DNA from: Flavobacteriales bacterium
Lineage (GTDB): Bacteria > Bacteroidota > Bacteroidia > Flavobacteriales_D > Sanyastnellaceae
NCBI GenBank assembly: GCA_027491075.1
Contig: JAIXWX010000022.1
Coordinates: forward strand, 62,001-126,000
Length of the DNA: 64,000 nt
Reading direction: 5' to 3'
Under the pieces are notes generated by a model. The model saw only the letters and a list, made by a program, of their open reading frames with translations. It made no database searches and was not told the origin of the DNA. A program made the position numbers and the translations under genes. Positions 1-8,598 of the stretch are shown piece by piece; the first letter of the stretch is position 1, and each line of letters begins with the position of its first letter.

Positions 1-324
1 AGCGATGATCAAATAGTCATAGTACAGTTCTCCTATAGTGGTACAAATTGTATTTGATTCTGCCTTTATCTCCAGTACTTCGGTCATTCGAAAATAGAAG
101 TCCTTTTTTCCAGAGAATATTTTTCTAAACGGATAAGCTATGCTTCCAGGTTCTAATCCCGCTGTAGCTACTTGATAAAACAAGGGTTGAAACGCATGGT
201 AATTCTGTTTGTCGAGAAGTACCAATTGAAACCCAGCATTCGCCATAGACTTGGCGAAATGTAATCCTCCAAAACCACCACCGACAATGACAATTCTCTT
301 TTTACTTTCATTGGGTATATTCAT
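1..324 (-). CDS. ndh: Type II NADH dehydrogenase (NAD(P)/FAD-dependent oxidoreductase), N-terminal part, cut by the window start
   Basis: The gene runs off the left edge; 108 codons are visible from an ATG at 322-324. The protein starts with a short basic lead and then the dinucleotide-binding motif IVIVGGGFGG, followed by LHFAKSMANAGF and the NYHAFQPLFYQVATAGLEP block, which is typical of NDH-2 enzymes that pass electrons from NADH to quinone without pumping protons. It acts at the inner face of the cytoplasmic membrane. It lies downstream of a tRNA gene on the same strand, separated by a terminator. The family call is firm from the FAD motif and the NYHxFQPLLYQVAT block; the C-terminal NADH and membrane-anchor parts cannot be seen. 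Confidence 0.88.
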   Translation of the reverse strand, partial: MNIPNESKKRIVIVGGGFGGLHFAKSMANAGFQLVLLDKQNYHAFQPLFYQVATAGLEPGSIAYPFRKIFSGKKDFYFRMTEVLEIKAESNTICTTIGELYYDYLIIA

Positions 325-373
325 ACGGGATTCGGTCTTGAAATTTGTGTGAAATTAATTTGAATAAAATAAA

Positions 374-408
374 AAAAGCCTGAAAGTCTAAAAAACTTTC
401 AGGCTTTT
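374..408 (-). terminator. Rho-independent terminator of the tRNA gene
   Basis: A perfect 14-bp stem (374-387 with 395-408) closes a 7-base loop. On the minus strand it is followed by a T-rich run, so it should end transcription of the tRNA gene before ndh. Confidence 0.85.
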
Positions 409-409
409 G

Positions 410-483
410 TAGCGGGAGGGGGGCACGATCCCCCGACCTCATGATTATGAATCATGCGCTCTAACCAGCTGAGCTACCCCGCC
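410..483 (-). tRNA. tRNA-Met (anticodon CAT)
   Basis: The minus strand folds as a complete 74-nt cloverleaf: acceptor stem GGCGGGG/TCCCGCT with G-U pairs at both ends, D arm with AGCTGGTTAGA, anticodon stem CATGA/TCATG around loop TTCATAA, T stem GGGGG/CCCCC and discriminator A. The anticodon is CAT. It lacks the C1-A72 mismatch and the three G-C anticodon-stem pairs of initiator tRNA, so it is the elongator form; an Ile tRNA with a modified CAU cannot be fully excluded. The 3' CCA is not encoded. Confidence 0.95.
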
Positions 484-499
484 ATTTGTTAAGCGGGCG

Positions 500-507
500 C
501 AAATATA
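500..507 (-). promoter_or_regulatory. -7 promoter element of tRNA-Met
   Basis: On the minus strand this reads TATATTTG, a perfect match to the Bacteroidota TAnnTTTG element, 16 bases before the 5' end of the mature tRNA. This fits a short processed leader. Confidence 0.7.
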
Positions 508-584
508 ATTCTTTTTCTCATTTTGCTATGATTGATCAATAAAAAATAGTATCCTTGCATCACTAACCTTATACTCAAGGCCAT

Positions 585-968
585 ATGCTCGTCGAAAACA
601 AAATGGAACTCGAATACATTATTCGCACCAGTGATCACATCCTCTACAACTGTATTTCCTCTCCAAGTGGTCTAGAAGATTGGTTTGCTGATGAAGTAAA
701 TATTAGAGGAGAGGTATTTACATTCAAATGGGAAGGCGAAGAAAGAAAGGCTCAGCTTGTTTCTACGAAAAAAAATCAAAGCGTTAAATTTCATTGGCTC
801 GACGAAGGAAAAGAAAAGACATTCTTCGAAATGAAAATCAAGATTGACGACATGACTGGCGAAGTGGCACTCATCGTCACTGATTTTTATGAGGATGGAG
901 AAATGGACGAACAAAAAATGCTCTGGGACAGCGCTGTTGAAAATCTAAGAAGAGTGATCGGAGGTTAA
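585..968 (+). CDS. START-like (SRPBCC fold) domain protein
   Basis: A 127-residue soluble protein made of a single START-like/AHSA1-type fold: an ELEYIIRTSDHILYNCISSPSGLEDWFAD start, a GEVFTFKW strand and a long C-terminal helix ending in LRRVIGG. These small proteins are conserved across Bacteroidota; the ligand is unknown and the family is expected to bind a hydrophobic molecule in a cavity. The start at 585 gives the family's usual short lead before the first strand; an internal ATG at 603 is possible. A near-consensus promoter TATCCTTG lies at 550-557. Its stop overlaps the stop of the convergent methyltransferase gene by four bases. Confidence 0.8.
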   Translation: MLVENKMELEYIIRTSDHILYNCISSPSGLEDWFADEVNIRGEVFTFKWEGEERKAQLVSTKKNQSVKFHWLDEGKEKTFFEMKIKIDDMTGEVALIVTDFYEDGEMDEQKMLWDSAVENLRRVIGG

Positions 969-1690
969 CCCCACTTGGTATACAATTCAAAAGTCAAGTT
1001 GCGATATGCTTCAGAAAATTCTCCTTGACTTTTCTCAATCAGAAGACTCTCCATCAATGGTTCGGGCTCTGAACCCCGGGAAAACTGAACGAGCGCCCGA
1101 GAAGATTCCTTGTAGGGTCTAGTAAAAACATGACATACTTTTCTAGGAAAGAAACCAGAGGCTTGAGCAGCAAAGGACCATCGCTTCAATTCTGATGTAG
1201 GAAAAATCAATGAAATTTTACCATCTGGCAGTAATACAGAACGAGATTTTTCCATAAAAGCTTCCGCCGGCAGAGAGTCATCATGACGAGCCGCCGAACG
1301 AATGGGATTCGCTGCCCGTAGAGACTGAGTAAAATAAGGCGGATTTGATATAATATGGTCAAACTTCTCTCCTGTCGATATCTTTAAAAAATCACCCCTA
1401 TAGATCTTCAGCCTACTATGCCATAGGGAGTTTTCAAAGTTCAATTTTGCATCTTCCGCGCTGCCCTCATCCATTTCAATGGCTTCTATCAAAGCACTAT
1501 GATTCCTCTGAGCGCAGATTAGTGCAATTACACCAGTACCACTACCTACATCGAGGATATGTTTGGCAGAGCCAACATCGGCCCATGCCGCCAGCAACAC
1601 TCCATCCGTCCCTACACGCATAGCGCTTCTTGACTGATAAACGTCAAACTGCTTGAAACGAAAAGGTTTTCCGTGCAACTCTGGCAACAT
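965..1690 (-). CDS. trmN6: tRNA1(Val) (adenine-37-N6)-methyltransferase
   Basis: 241 residues of a class I SAM-dependent methyltransferase. The start FRFKQFDVYQSRSAMRVGTDG is the family signature, motif I is ILDVGSGTGVIAL, and the catalytic motif ISNPPYF marks an N6-adenine enzyme (TrmN6/YfiC), which modifies A37 of tRNA-Val. It is the last gene of the paaJ-paaY run, three bases after the paaY stop, so co-transcription is likely although the functions are unrelated. The length matches the family. The alternative, a different N6-adenine methyltransferase of the same fold, is less likely given the N-terminal motif. Confidence 0.88.
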   Translation of the reverse strand: MLPELHGKPFRFKQFDVYQSRSAMRVGTDGVLLAAWADVGSAKHILDVGSGTGVIALICAQRNHSALIEAIEMDEGSAEDAKLNFENSLWHSRLKIYRGDFLKISTGEKFDHIISNPPYFTQSLRAANPIRSAARHDDSLPAEAFMEKSRSVLLPDGKISLIFPTSELKRWSFAAQASGFFPRKVCHVFTRPYKESSRALVQFSRGSEPEPLMESLLIEKSQGEFSEAYRNLTFELYTKWG

Positions 1691-1693
1691 ATA

Positions 1694-2290
1694 TTATTTA
1701 CTCTGATTCCAAGTTTTGTAATTTACGTGTTGTTCCTTTCTATCAACAGGTATTTCTCTAAGTGGTTCACAAGGATGAAGACTTCTATAACAATCCTCAG
1801 GCAATTGCTGATAGAGTTTTGTGCCTTGCTTCTTCCATTCTAACATTTCATCAGATACTTGCTTTACAACTTTAGCGGGAGAACCAACAACTACGCTTCT
1901 CTCTGGGATGACGGTATCTGCGGGAACGAAACACAAAGATCCAATGATTGACTCCTTCCCTACTACCACATTATCCATGATCACTGCATTCATGCCCACT
2001 AAGCTATCTCTTCCAATGCGGGCTCCATGTATTATTGCACCATGGCCAATGTGCGAATTAATTTCCAGCACAACGGTTACCCCAGGAAACATATGAATAG
2101 TACAGTTCTCCTGGACATTACAACCATCCTCTATAATGATCTGGCCCCAGTCTCCACGAATGGCTGCGCCAGGACCGATGTATACGTTCTTGCCAATGAT
2201 AACATTTCCAGTCACCGTTGCGTTGGGATGCACAAACGCTGATTCGTGAACCACTGGTTTAAATCCATTAAATTCAAAAATATTGGCCAT
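1694..2290 (-). CDS. paaY: PaaY-like hexapeptide-repeat protein (gamma carbonic anhydrase fold)
   Basis: 198 residues from the chosen ATG at 2290. The centre is a left-handed beta helix of hexapeptide repeats (VTGNVIIGKNVYIGPGAAIRGD and onward), with histidines in NCTIHMF, HIGHGAIIHGA that match the metal ligands of gamma-class carbonic anhydrases. PaaY proteins are thioesterases that clear dead-end CoA esters in phenylacetate breakdown. The start is two bases after the paaJ stop; an upstream in-frame ATG would lie inside paaJ and is rejected. Pairing with paaJ supports the PaaY role over a generic carbonic anhydrase. The rest of the paa pathway is not in this window. Confidence 0.8.
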   Translation of the reverse strand: MANIFEFNGFKPVVHESAFVHPNATVTGNVIIGKNVYIGPGAAIRGDWGQIIIEDGCNVQENCTIHMFPGVTVVLEINSHIGHGAIIHGARIGRDSLVGMNAVIMDNVVVGKESIIGSLCFVPADTVIPERSVVVGSPAKVVKQVSDEMLEWKKQGTKLYQQLPEDCYRSLHPCEPLREIPVDRKEQHVNYKTWNQSK

Positions 2291-2292
2291 AC

Positions 2293-3495
2293 TTAAACTC
2301 TTTCTATCACCATTGCAAAACCCTGTCCTACTCCAATGCACATAGAACACAGCGCATATTTCGCATTGCCTTCAGCTAATTGAAGAGACGCCGTAATCGC
2401 CAATCGTGCTCCACTCATTCCCAAAGGATGTCCAAGAGCTATTGCTCCTCCATTTGGATTCAGTCTCGGATCGTTGTCAGCAATACCTAGCTGTCGGGTG
2501 CAAGCCAAAACTTGAGCTGCGAAGGCCTCATTTATTTCTATAACATCTATTTGATCCATTGTCAGACCTGCCCTTTTTAAAGCCAACTTCGACGCTTCAA
2601 CAGGCCCTATTCCCATAATCCTTGGAGGACACCCTGCAACAGCTGAGGCTAAGATCCTTGATTGAGGCGCAAGATTGGATTTCTTCAAACCCTGCTCAGA
2701 GCACACAATTAATCCGGCTGCACCATCATTCAAACCAGATGCATTTCCAGCTGTAACAGTACCTCCGTTTCGGAAAGCAGCTTTTAGCTTAGATAAACCT
2801 TCATGCGTAGAGTTTGACTTTATAAACTCATCAGAAGAAAATACCACTGGTTCTCCTTTCTTTTGAGGAATATTAATCGGAACTATCTCCTTTGCAAAAC
2901 GTCCGCTCTCATTTGCTATTGCTGCCTTTTGTTGAGACCAAAGAGCAAAAATATCTTGATCTTCTCTGGTGATCGAAAACATTTCAGCAAGGTTCTCTGC
3001 GGTCTCTCCCATTGCTTCCACACCATACAACTCTTTCATCTTTGGGTGTGCAAATCTCCATCCAAAAGAGGTATCAAACATCTGCGCATCTCTGCCAAAA
3101 GGAGTGGATGTTTTGCTTATCACCCAAGGCCCACGTGTCATATGTTCAACTCCTCCCGCTATAATGATATCTCCTTCATTACAGTGATTAATTCTGGCCG
3201 CCTGCGCTACAGCACTTAAGCCCGACGCACAAAGCCTATTGGTAGTTTCTCCAGGAACGTCCACTGGAAATCCAGCTAAGAGCAAAGCCATCCTTGCTAT
3301 GTTTCTATTGTCTTCTCCCGCCTGATTTGCACAACCTAAAACAACATCTGATACCGATGATGGGTCAAGAGAGGGATACTTATCTAGAAGTGACCTTAAT
3401 ACATGAGCAGCCAAGTCATCCGTTCTGATGGGAGCTAAAGTACCAGCAAAATTCCCTATTGCCGTTCTAACGCCACCCACGATATATGAATTCAT
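2293..3495 (-). CDS. paaJ: 3-oxoadipyl-CoA thiolase
   Basis: 400 residues, the full thiolase length. The nucleophile Cys89 sits in [10 protein letters not shown], and the C-terminal half has [16 protein letters not shown] (catalytic His) and [10 protein letters not shown] (second Cys). The block [21 protein letters not shown] is characteristic of the PaaJ/PcaF group, which splits 3-oxoadipyl-CoA into succinyl-CoA and acetyl-CoA at the end of phenylacetate or aromatic catabolism. It heads the paaJ-paaY-trmN6 operon and is divergent from surE. A broader beta-ketothiolase role cannot be excluded without the other pathway genes. Confidence 0.85.
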   Translation of the reverse strand: MNSYIVGGVRTAIGNFAGTLAPIRTDDLAAHVLRSLLDKYPSLDPSSVSDVVLGCANQAGEDNRNIARMALLLAGFPVDVPGETTNRLCASGLSAVAQAARINHCNEGDIIIAGGVEHMTRGPWVISKTSTPFGRDAQMFDTSFGWRFAHPKMKELYGVEAMGETAENLAEMFSITREDQDIFALWSQQKAAIANESGRFAKEIVPINIPQKKGEPVVFSSDEFIKSNSTHEGLSKLKAAFRNGGTVTAGNASGLNDGAAGLIVCSEQGLKKSNLAPQSRILASAVAGCPPRIMGIGPVEASKLALKRAGLTMDQIDVIEINEAFAAQVLACTRQLGIADNDPRLNPNGGAIALGHPLGMSGARLAITASLQLAEGNAKYALCSMCIGVGQGFAMVIERV

Positions 3496-3509
3496 AAATT
3501 AAGTTTTGA

Positions 3510-3517
3510 CAAATATG
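3510..3517 (-). promoter_or_regulatory. Likely -7 promoter element of the paaJ operon
   Basis: The minus strand reads CATATTTG, one mismatch from TAnnTTTG, 14 bases before the paaJ start codon. Confidence 0.45.
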
Positions 3518-3588
3518 TAAAATCCTTTCTTAACATTGAGATGGTTAAAGACAAAATAACCAAAAGATTCGCAAGCTCAAATGCCCTG

Positions 3589-3596
3589 TATATTTG
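3589..3596 (+). promoter_or_regulatory. -7 promoter element of surE (leaderless arrangement)
   Basis: TATATTTG, a perfect TAnnTTTG match, followed by exactly four bases and then ATG at 3601. Initiation about four bases after the element would start the mRNA at or beside the start codon. This also decides the surE start over the upstream in-frame ATG at 3541. Confidence 0.7.
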
Positions 3597-3600
3597 TGAC

Positions 3601-4368
3601 ATGAGCAAACCGCTAATATTAGTGACAAATGATGACAGCATTTATTCTAAGGGAATAAAATCTCTCATTGAGGCTGTTCTTCCTTTGGGTGATGTAGTCG
3701 TGGTAGCGCCTGATAGTCCTCAAAGCGGGATGGGACACGCTGTTACAATACATGGAATTTTACGAGTCAATGAAGAAAAAATTTTCCCAGGAGTAAAGGC
3801 CTACTCCACGAGTGGTACCCCAGTAGATTGTGTAAAACTAGCTATAGGAAGTGTTTTAGACCGCAAACCAGACTTGTTGGTTAGTGGTATCAACCATGGT
3901 TCTAACTCCAGCATCAATGTAATTTATAGCGGTACGATGTCCGCAGCAGTAGAGGGCGCAGTGGAAGGCATTCCCTCGGTGGGCTTCTCTTTGTTGGATC
4001 ATGATCACGATGCAGATTTCAGAGCTTCGCAAAAAGTGGTTCGCACCATTGCCGAGAATATTTTAAATGATGGAAAATTACCCGAGGGAATTTGTCTAAA
4101 TGTGAATATACCTAAGGGTGCTCCAGAAGAAATTAAAGGTATTCGTATCTGTCGTCAGGCTAAAGCATATTGGGAAGACAATTTTGATCACCGCAAAGAT
4201 CCAATGGGAAAACCCTACTACTGGATGCTTGGCGAATTCAAAAATTTCGACAAAGGAGAAGACACCGATGAATTCGCTTTGAAAAACAATTTTGTTTCTG
4301 TAGTCCCCGTTCAGTACGATTTAACAGCATATCACGCTATTTCACACCTGCAACAATGGAACCTATAA
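3601..4368 (+). CDS. surE: 5'/3'-nucleotidase SurE
   Basis: 255 residues from ATG 3601. The start KPLILVTNDDS carries the metal-binding Asp pair (residues 11-12), followed by VVVVAPDSPQSGMGHAVT, the LVSGINHGSN motif and the YSGTMSAAVEGA block, all diagnostic of SurE, a metal-dependent nucleotidase acting on nucleoside monophosphates in the cytoplasm. A 20-residue upstream extension is possible in frame but includes the -7 promoter element, so the shorter form is preferred. It is the first gene of an operon with a small membrane protein, lpxB and a SpoIID-like gene. Confidence 0.93.
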   Translation: MSKPLILVTNDDSIYSKGIKSLIEAVLPLGDVVVVAPDSPQSGMGHAVTIHGILRVNEEKIFPGVKAYSTSGTPVDCVKLAIGSVLDRKPDLLVSGINHGSNSSINVIYSGTMSAAVEGAVEGIPSVGFSLLDHDHDADFRASQKVVRTIAENILNDGKLPEGICLNVNIPKGAPEEIKGIRICRQAKAYWEDNFDHRKDPMGKPYYWMLGEFKNFDKGEDTDEFALKNNFVSVVPVQYDLTAYHAISHLQQWNL

Positions 4369-4667
4369 CCATCAAAGAAAAACTCGATAAATTTTGGATA
4401 GGTGCCGTTCTTGGCATCCTAGGAGCATTGATAGGCTTTCTTGTTTTTGGAGCCATTTGGTCCATTTCCAACGATGTAACATTTAAATATTTCTATAAAG
4501 ATGTGTTCCTTGGAACGCGCTACTACACGGATAAAATAATTACCATCAGTATTCTTTTAGACGTGGTGTTGTTCTTTTTATTCATGCAACTTCATTGGTA
4601 TAACCTCTGTAAAGGACTCCTTGCAGTAGTAATTTCCACGGTACCCTTAGTTATCTACTTTTATTGA
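4356..4667 (+). CDS. Small membrane protein of unknown function
   Basis: 103 residues with three hydrophobic stretches (about residues 15-36, 60-78 and 84-103), so three membrane spans. The family is not recognised, although small proteins in this slot between surE and lpxB recur in Bacteroidota. It overlaps surE by 13 bases, and its TGA stop shares one base with the lpxB ATG, so translation of the three genes is likely coupled. A role in envelope or lipid A work is only inferred from the position. Confidence 0.75.
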   Translation: MEPITIKEKLDKFWIGAVLGILGALIGFLVFGAIWSISNDVTFKYFYKDVFLGTRYYTDKIITISILLDVVLFFLFMQLHWYNLCKGLLAVVISTVPLVIYFY

Positions 4668-5752
4668 TGAAACTCTATATTATCTCTGGAGAAGCTAGTG
4701 GTGATCTGCATGGCTCTAATCTCATTAAAGCGATAAAAAAAAACCATCCAAACACTCTTATTCGAGCTTGGGGTGGAGATTTGATGCGTAATGCTGGCGC
4801 AGACGTAGTAAAAGATTATCGTGAACTTGCCTTTATGGGATTCTCAGAAGTCGTAATGAATCTGAGAACCATTTTTAGAAATATTGATTACTGTAAAAAA
4901 GATATCCTAGCTTTTAAACCTGATACCATCGTTCTCATTGATTATCCGGGATTCAATCTACGAATAGCAGAATGGGCGAAGAAGGAAGGCTTCAGAGTGG
5001 TGTACTATATCAGTCCACAAATCTGGGCATGGAAACAAGGACGCATTAAAAAGATTAAGGCATATGTCGATGAAATGTGTGTTGTTCTACCCTTTGAGAA
5101 AGATTTCTATGCGCGCTTCAACATGGATGTTCATTTTGTCGGACATCCGCTTTTGGATGAAATAAAAGAGATTCCTGAAAAAGACCGAAAGAAACAAATT
5201 GCGCTGCTTCCTGGATCAAGAAAACAAGAAATCAATGCCATGCTTCCGCTGATGTTGAAAGTTGCTTCAAACTTTAAAGATTATGAAGTTCTTATTGCGG
5301 GTGCACCAGGACAATCCCCAGAGTTTTACGAACCCTTCATTACAGGAAGTAATGTCAAACTTGTTTTTGGGAAAACCTACGAAATTCTAAAATCCTCTGC
5401 AGCTGGATTGGTTACTAGCGGAACAGCAACTCTAGAAGCGGGGTTGTTTAAAATGCCACAAGTTGTTTGTTATAAAGGAAGCACTATCTCTTATTGGATT
5501 GCTCGCCAATTGGTCAAGATCAAATATATTTCCTTAGTAAACCTTATTTTAGATAAACCTTCCGTCAAAGAGCTCATACAACATGATTTTAATGAGAAGA
5601 CTTTGCATGAAGAACTTGAGAAATTGTTGTTTTCTCAAGAAAGAAGAAATCAATTGGATTCAGATTATCAAGCTCTTTATGAAAAGCTGGGCGGCGGAGG
5701 TGCTTCCGAAAAAACTGCCAACGTGGTGTTGAAAAGTACTTCGGCGGACTAA
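4667..5752 (+). CDS. lpxB: Lipid-A-disaccharide synthase
   Basis: 361 residues. LpxB joins UDP-2,3-diacylglucosamine and lipid X to make the lipid A disaccharide at the inner membrane. The start KLYIISGEASGDLHGSNL, the FMGFSEVV motif, the YYISPQIWAWKQGR block and VGHPLLDE are clear signatures of family GT19, and IALLPGSRKQEI begins the C-terminal nucleotide-sugar half. The ATG at 4667 overlaps the preceding TGA; the TTG three bases earlier is not needed. It shows that the cell makes lipid A and therefore has an outer membrane. Confidence 0.95.
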   Translation: MKLYIISGEASGDLHGSNLIKAIKKNHPNTLIRAWGGDLMRNAGADVVKDYRELAFMGFSEVVMNLRTIFRNIDYCKKDILAFKPDTIVLIDYPGFNLRIAEWAKKEGFRVVYYISPQIWAWKQGRIKKIKAYVDEMCVVLPFEKDFYARFNMDVHFVGHPLLDEIKEIPEKDRKKQIALLPGSRKQEINAMLPLMLKVASNFKDYEVLIAGAPGQSPEFYEPFITGSNVKLVFGKTYEILKSSAAGLVTSGTATLEAGLFKMPQVVCYKGSTISYWIARQLVKIKYISLVNLILDKPSVKELIQHDFNEKTLHEELEKLLFSQERRNQLDSDYQALYEKLGGGGASEKTANVVLKSTSAD

Positions 5753-5786
5753 AATGCTTGCTTGCTCTAGATTTAACTTCGCAAAC

Positions 5787-6938
5787 ATGCGGGGAGGATT
5801 CATATTCATACTAGTATTATTTTCCACACTTGTATATGCTAATGATCCACTAAAAATTGGATTGTTTCATGGGCAAGAATTTCTTCGTGCTAGCTTTACT
5901 GTGGTTAAAGGCCAAATGGAGGTAGTCGTCGATGGTGAAGCATTATTGAAGCTTCAACCCGGGGATCAATTCGATATGAGCACCGCTTCTGGACAATTGT
6001 GTTTCATTAAGGGAGAATTACAAAAAAAATCATCGAGTCGAATAGTAATTCGGTCCATTATTCCAACTCTGTTTAAAATTCAAATAGCCGGTTTCAAGGC
6101 TACACAAAGACTCTACGAAGGTGACTTGTTGGTCACCAAAGTGGGCTCTCGTCTGCAACTCACGAATATACTTCCTTTGGAAAACTATGTTTCAGGAGTG
6201 GTTGAAGCGGAAGGAGGCGCACGGCATACAATGGAATACTACAAGGTTCAATGCATTATTAGCCGAACTTATGCTACAGCCAATTTAAGAAGACATGAAG
6301 CAGAAGGATTCCACCTATGTGATGCCACCCATTGTCAAGTGTATCATGGTGTATCACGTCATGAACCGCTAATTAAAATCGCCACACAAGAGACAGAAGA
6401 CATTGTGATTGTAGACCAGAATATCGATTTAATTACGGCTGCTTTCCATAGCAATTGTGGTGGTCACACTAACAATGCCGAAGACGTGTGGAGCAAACCT
6501 CTCTCCTATTGTATTGGAAAAAAAGACACCTTTTGCTTGGTGATGCCCAACAGTAACTGGGAGAAATCCGTTGAGAAAACACAGTGGATGGGATATTTAA
6601 ATAAGAAAAAGTATCCTTTAGAAGATAGTAGTTCCGCTAGTGCCGTTGCCTATTTTCCTTCGGAAAAAGAATTGTATTTTGCGGACAGTAGTTTAAAAAT
6701 TCCAAACAAAGTCATTCGGCAGGACTTCAAGCTTAAATCGGCTTATTTCTCCGTTCATCAAAATGGTGATAAAGTAACCTTTATTGGTCAGGGATTCGGC
6801 CATGGTGTTGGATTATGCCAAGAAGGGGCCATCAGAATGGCTTCTTTGGGGTATACCTACAAAGACATCATTCATTTCTACTACACGGATGTCCATCTTA
6901 TTCCTCTGCGGTTCAGATGGTTTTTCGCCGCCGAATAG
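5787..6938 (+). CDS. SpoIID/LytB domain protein, secreted
   Basis: 383 residues from ATG 5787, with an N-terminal signal peptide (GGFIFILVLFSTLVYA). The SpoIID/LytB domain is shown by the LENYVSGVVEAEGG block, the QCIISRTYATANLRRH motif, SNCGGHTNNAEDVW and the closing GQGFGHGVGLCQEGA. In spore formers SpoIID is a lytic transglycosylase acting on stem-peptide-free glycan; in Bacteroidota the homologues probably act on periplasmic peptidoglycan, an inference. An ATG 11 codons upstream at 5754 is possible but would put charged residues before the signal. It is the last gene of the surE-lpxB operon. Confidence 0.85.
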   Translation: MRGGFIFILVLFSTLVYANDPLKIGLFHGQEFLRASFTVVKGQMEVVVDGEALLKLQPGDQFDMSTASGQLCFIKGELQKKSSSRIVIRSIIPTLFKIQIAGFKATQRLYEGDLLVTKVGSRLQLTNILPLENYVSGVVEAEGGARHTMEYYKVQCIISRTYATANLRRHEAEGFHLCDATHCQVYHGVSRHEPLIKIATQETEDIVIVDQNIDLITAAFHSNCGGHTNNAEDVWSKPLSYCIGKKDTFCLVMPNSNWEKSVEKTQWMGYLNKKKYPLEDSSSASAVAYFPSEKELYFADSSLKIPNKVIRQDFKLKSAYFSVHQNGDKVTFIGQGFGHGVGLCQEGAIRMASLGYTYKDIIHFYYTDVHLIPLRFRWFFAAE

Positions 6939-6989
6939 TTCATTAACACTATTTTAGATATCGAATAGGTTATGAATAAAGTCAATTCA

Positions 6990-6997
6990 TAATTTTG
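6990..6997 (+). promoter_or_regulatory. -7 promoter element of the PDZ protein gene
   Basis: TAATTTTG, a perfect TAnnTTTG match, 35 bases before the ATG at 7033. Confidence 0.6.
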
Positions 6998-7032
6998 ATT
7001 CTAATCGTTGTTAATCCGTAAAGCATGTTCCA

Positions 7033-8583
7033 ATGGAAGTAAGAGTTTTCGTTTTTGCTATTCTCTATTTCTTATGCCCTCTCATGTATTCTCAAACCAA
7101 GGCAAAGGTGCGTATTCATACATTCGAAAATGGTAAGCAAATACGTACTGAAGAAAGAGAACTAAACGTTCCTAATGGAATGGATATGTCAGAGTTGCTA
7201 TCAAAAATGGATATCTGGGACGAATTCGGGTCGAACCACTCTCAAACAGAATATGAAATTCAAATAGAGCAAGAATCGCTCAGCTCGAATAATGAGCACT
7301 TCAAATATGGAGGAGCCCAATTGGGTGTAATGGTAAGAAAATGCACTAAAAGATCTGGTGCGGAAATAACCGAGATACTTCCAGGAAGCAATGCAATTGA
7401 GGCAGGTTTAGAAATTGGAGACATCATAGTTAAAGCAGATGATGTTCCTATTGGGACAGAAACTCAGCTAGTAGAGTTTATTCGGACGAAAGTACCCGGT
7501 GATCTAGTGAAAGTTGAATTTATCCGCGGAAGAAAAAAGAAGCAAGTCAAAGTTAGGTTGACCCCTGCTGAAAGTGATCAACGGAGTAAAAATCAGGAAG
7601 GCAAAGGCGCACCGCACTACTTGTTTCCAGAGTTTAAAATAGAGTCTGATTCCATTTTCATTCTCAGACCCAATGAGCAGTTTTCCAAAGATTCTATTGG
7701 TATTGGCCAACCATTCACTTGGAATCAAGAGGGATTTGAAATAAAGGAGATGCCATTTTTAGGTGTAACCCCTGGACCAGAAACTAGTCTTGGGGCTTCA
7801 ATTGGAACTATTGAACCAAACTCTACAGCAGAAAAAATGGGATTAAAGTCCGGCGATATCATTGTCGCGTTTAATGACGAGCAAATAAGAAACTTCGAAA
7901 TGCTGCGCTCAGCCGTTGGAAAGCGAAAACCAGGGGATGATATTGAAGTGAAGATTCTTCGAGACTCTCGAGAAAGAATCCTTAAGGGGAGTTTGGGAAG
8001 CAAATCAAGCAGTTCAAGCGATGATTTTCGCATTTTTCACAATTTCAAAGGAATGGATGAGCAAGGAAATCTGAACTACAATTATGAGTTTGATCTGGAT
8101 TCTGAAGAAATAGAAAAACAACTTGAGCAATTATTAGAACAACTAGAACAGAAACAGTCTCAGATCGAAAAGAAAAAAGAAGAATTGCAATATCAGTTCA
8201 AGGATGGAAAGTCGAGCCTCAATTACGAAAGTGCTTTCGATATTACCATAGACGAAATAAACTATGCTGATCTTGAAATTGTAAACAAAAAGGCAGAACC
8301 AAAATTAAATGTTCAGAACACCCTAATATTTGAGAGAATTAGTTTCTATCCAAACGTGTCGGAAGGTTACATGCAACTCTCATTTGTTCCAAAAGATCAA
8401 GGAGATATTACCGTAGTTGTATACGATACAAGTGGCAATAAAATTTATTATGAAGTACTTTCCGGTAGTTTCGGAGAATACAGCAATCAAATTGATCTCT
8501 CCGATCGCCCATGGGGTAATTACTACATTCAAATTCTTCAGAATGGAAATACTTATTCGAAGAAAATTGTAAAATCCGAATAA
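7033..8583 (+). CDS. Secreted two-PDZ-domain protein with T9SS type A sorting domain
   Basis: 516 residues: signal peptide (1-20, cleaved near MYSQ), PDZ domain 1 (about 95-178, with LGVMV and GLEIGDIIVKADD), PDZ domain 2 (about 240-322, with FLGVTPGPE and GLKSGDIIVAFND), a Glu/Gln/Lys-rich coiled coil (about 356-390) and a C-terminal T9SS sorting domain (about 436-516, FYPNVSEG through YYIQILQNG). There is no trypsin-like protease domain, so it is not a DegP/HtrA enzyme. It is probably an exported or surface-anchored binding protein that recognises peptide C-termini. It has its own promoter and converges on a yigZ-like gene. Confidence 0.85.
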   Translation: MEVRVFVFAILYFLCPLMYSQTKAKVRIHTFENGKQIRTEERELNVPNGMDMSELLSKMDIWDEFGSNHSQTEYEIQIEQESLSSNNEHFKYGGAQLGVMVRKCTKRSGAEITEILPGSNAIEAGLEIGDIIVKADDVPIGTETQLVEFIRTKVPGDLVKVEFIRGRKKKQVKVRLTPAESDQRSKNQEGKGAPHYLFPEFKIESDSIFILRPNEQFSKDSIGIGQPFTWNQEGFEIKEMPFLGVTPGPETSLGASIGTIEPNSTAEKMGLKSGDIIVAFNDEQIRNFEMLRSAVGKRKPGDDIEVKILRDSRERILKGSLGSKSSSSSDDFRIFHNFKGMDEQGNLNYNYEFDLDSEEIEKQLEQLLEQLEQKQSQIEKKKEELQYQFKDGKSSLNYESAFDITIDEINYADLEIVNKKAEPKLNVQNTLIFERISFYPNVSEGYMQLSFVPKDQGDITVVVYDTSGNKIYYEVLSGSFGEYSNQIDLSDRPWGNYYIQILQNGNTYSKKIVKSE

Positions 8584-8598
8584 TTCATACAATAATTA

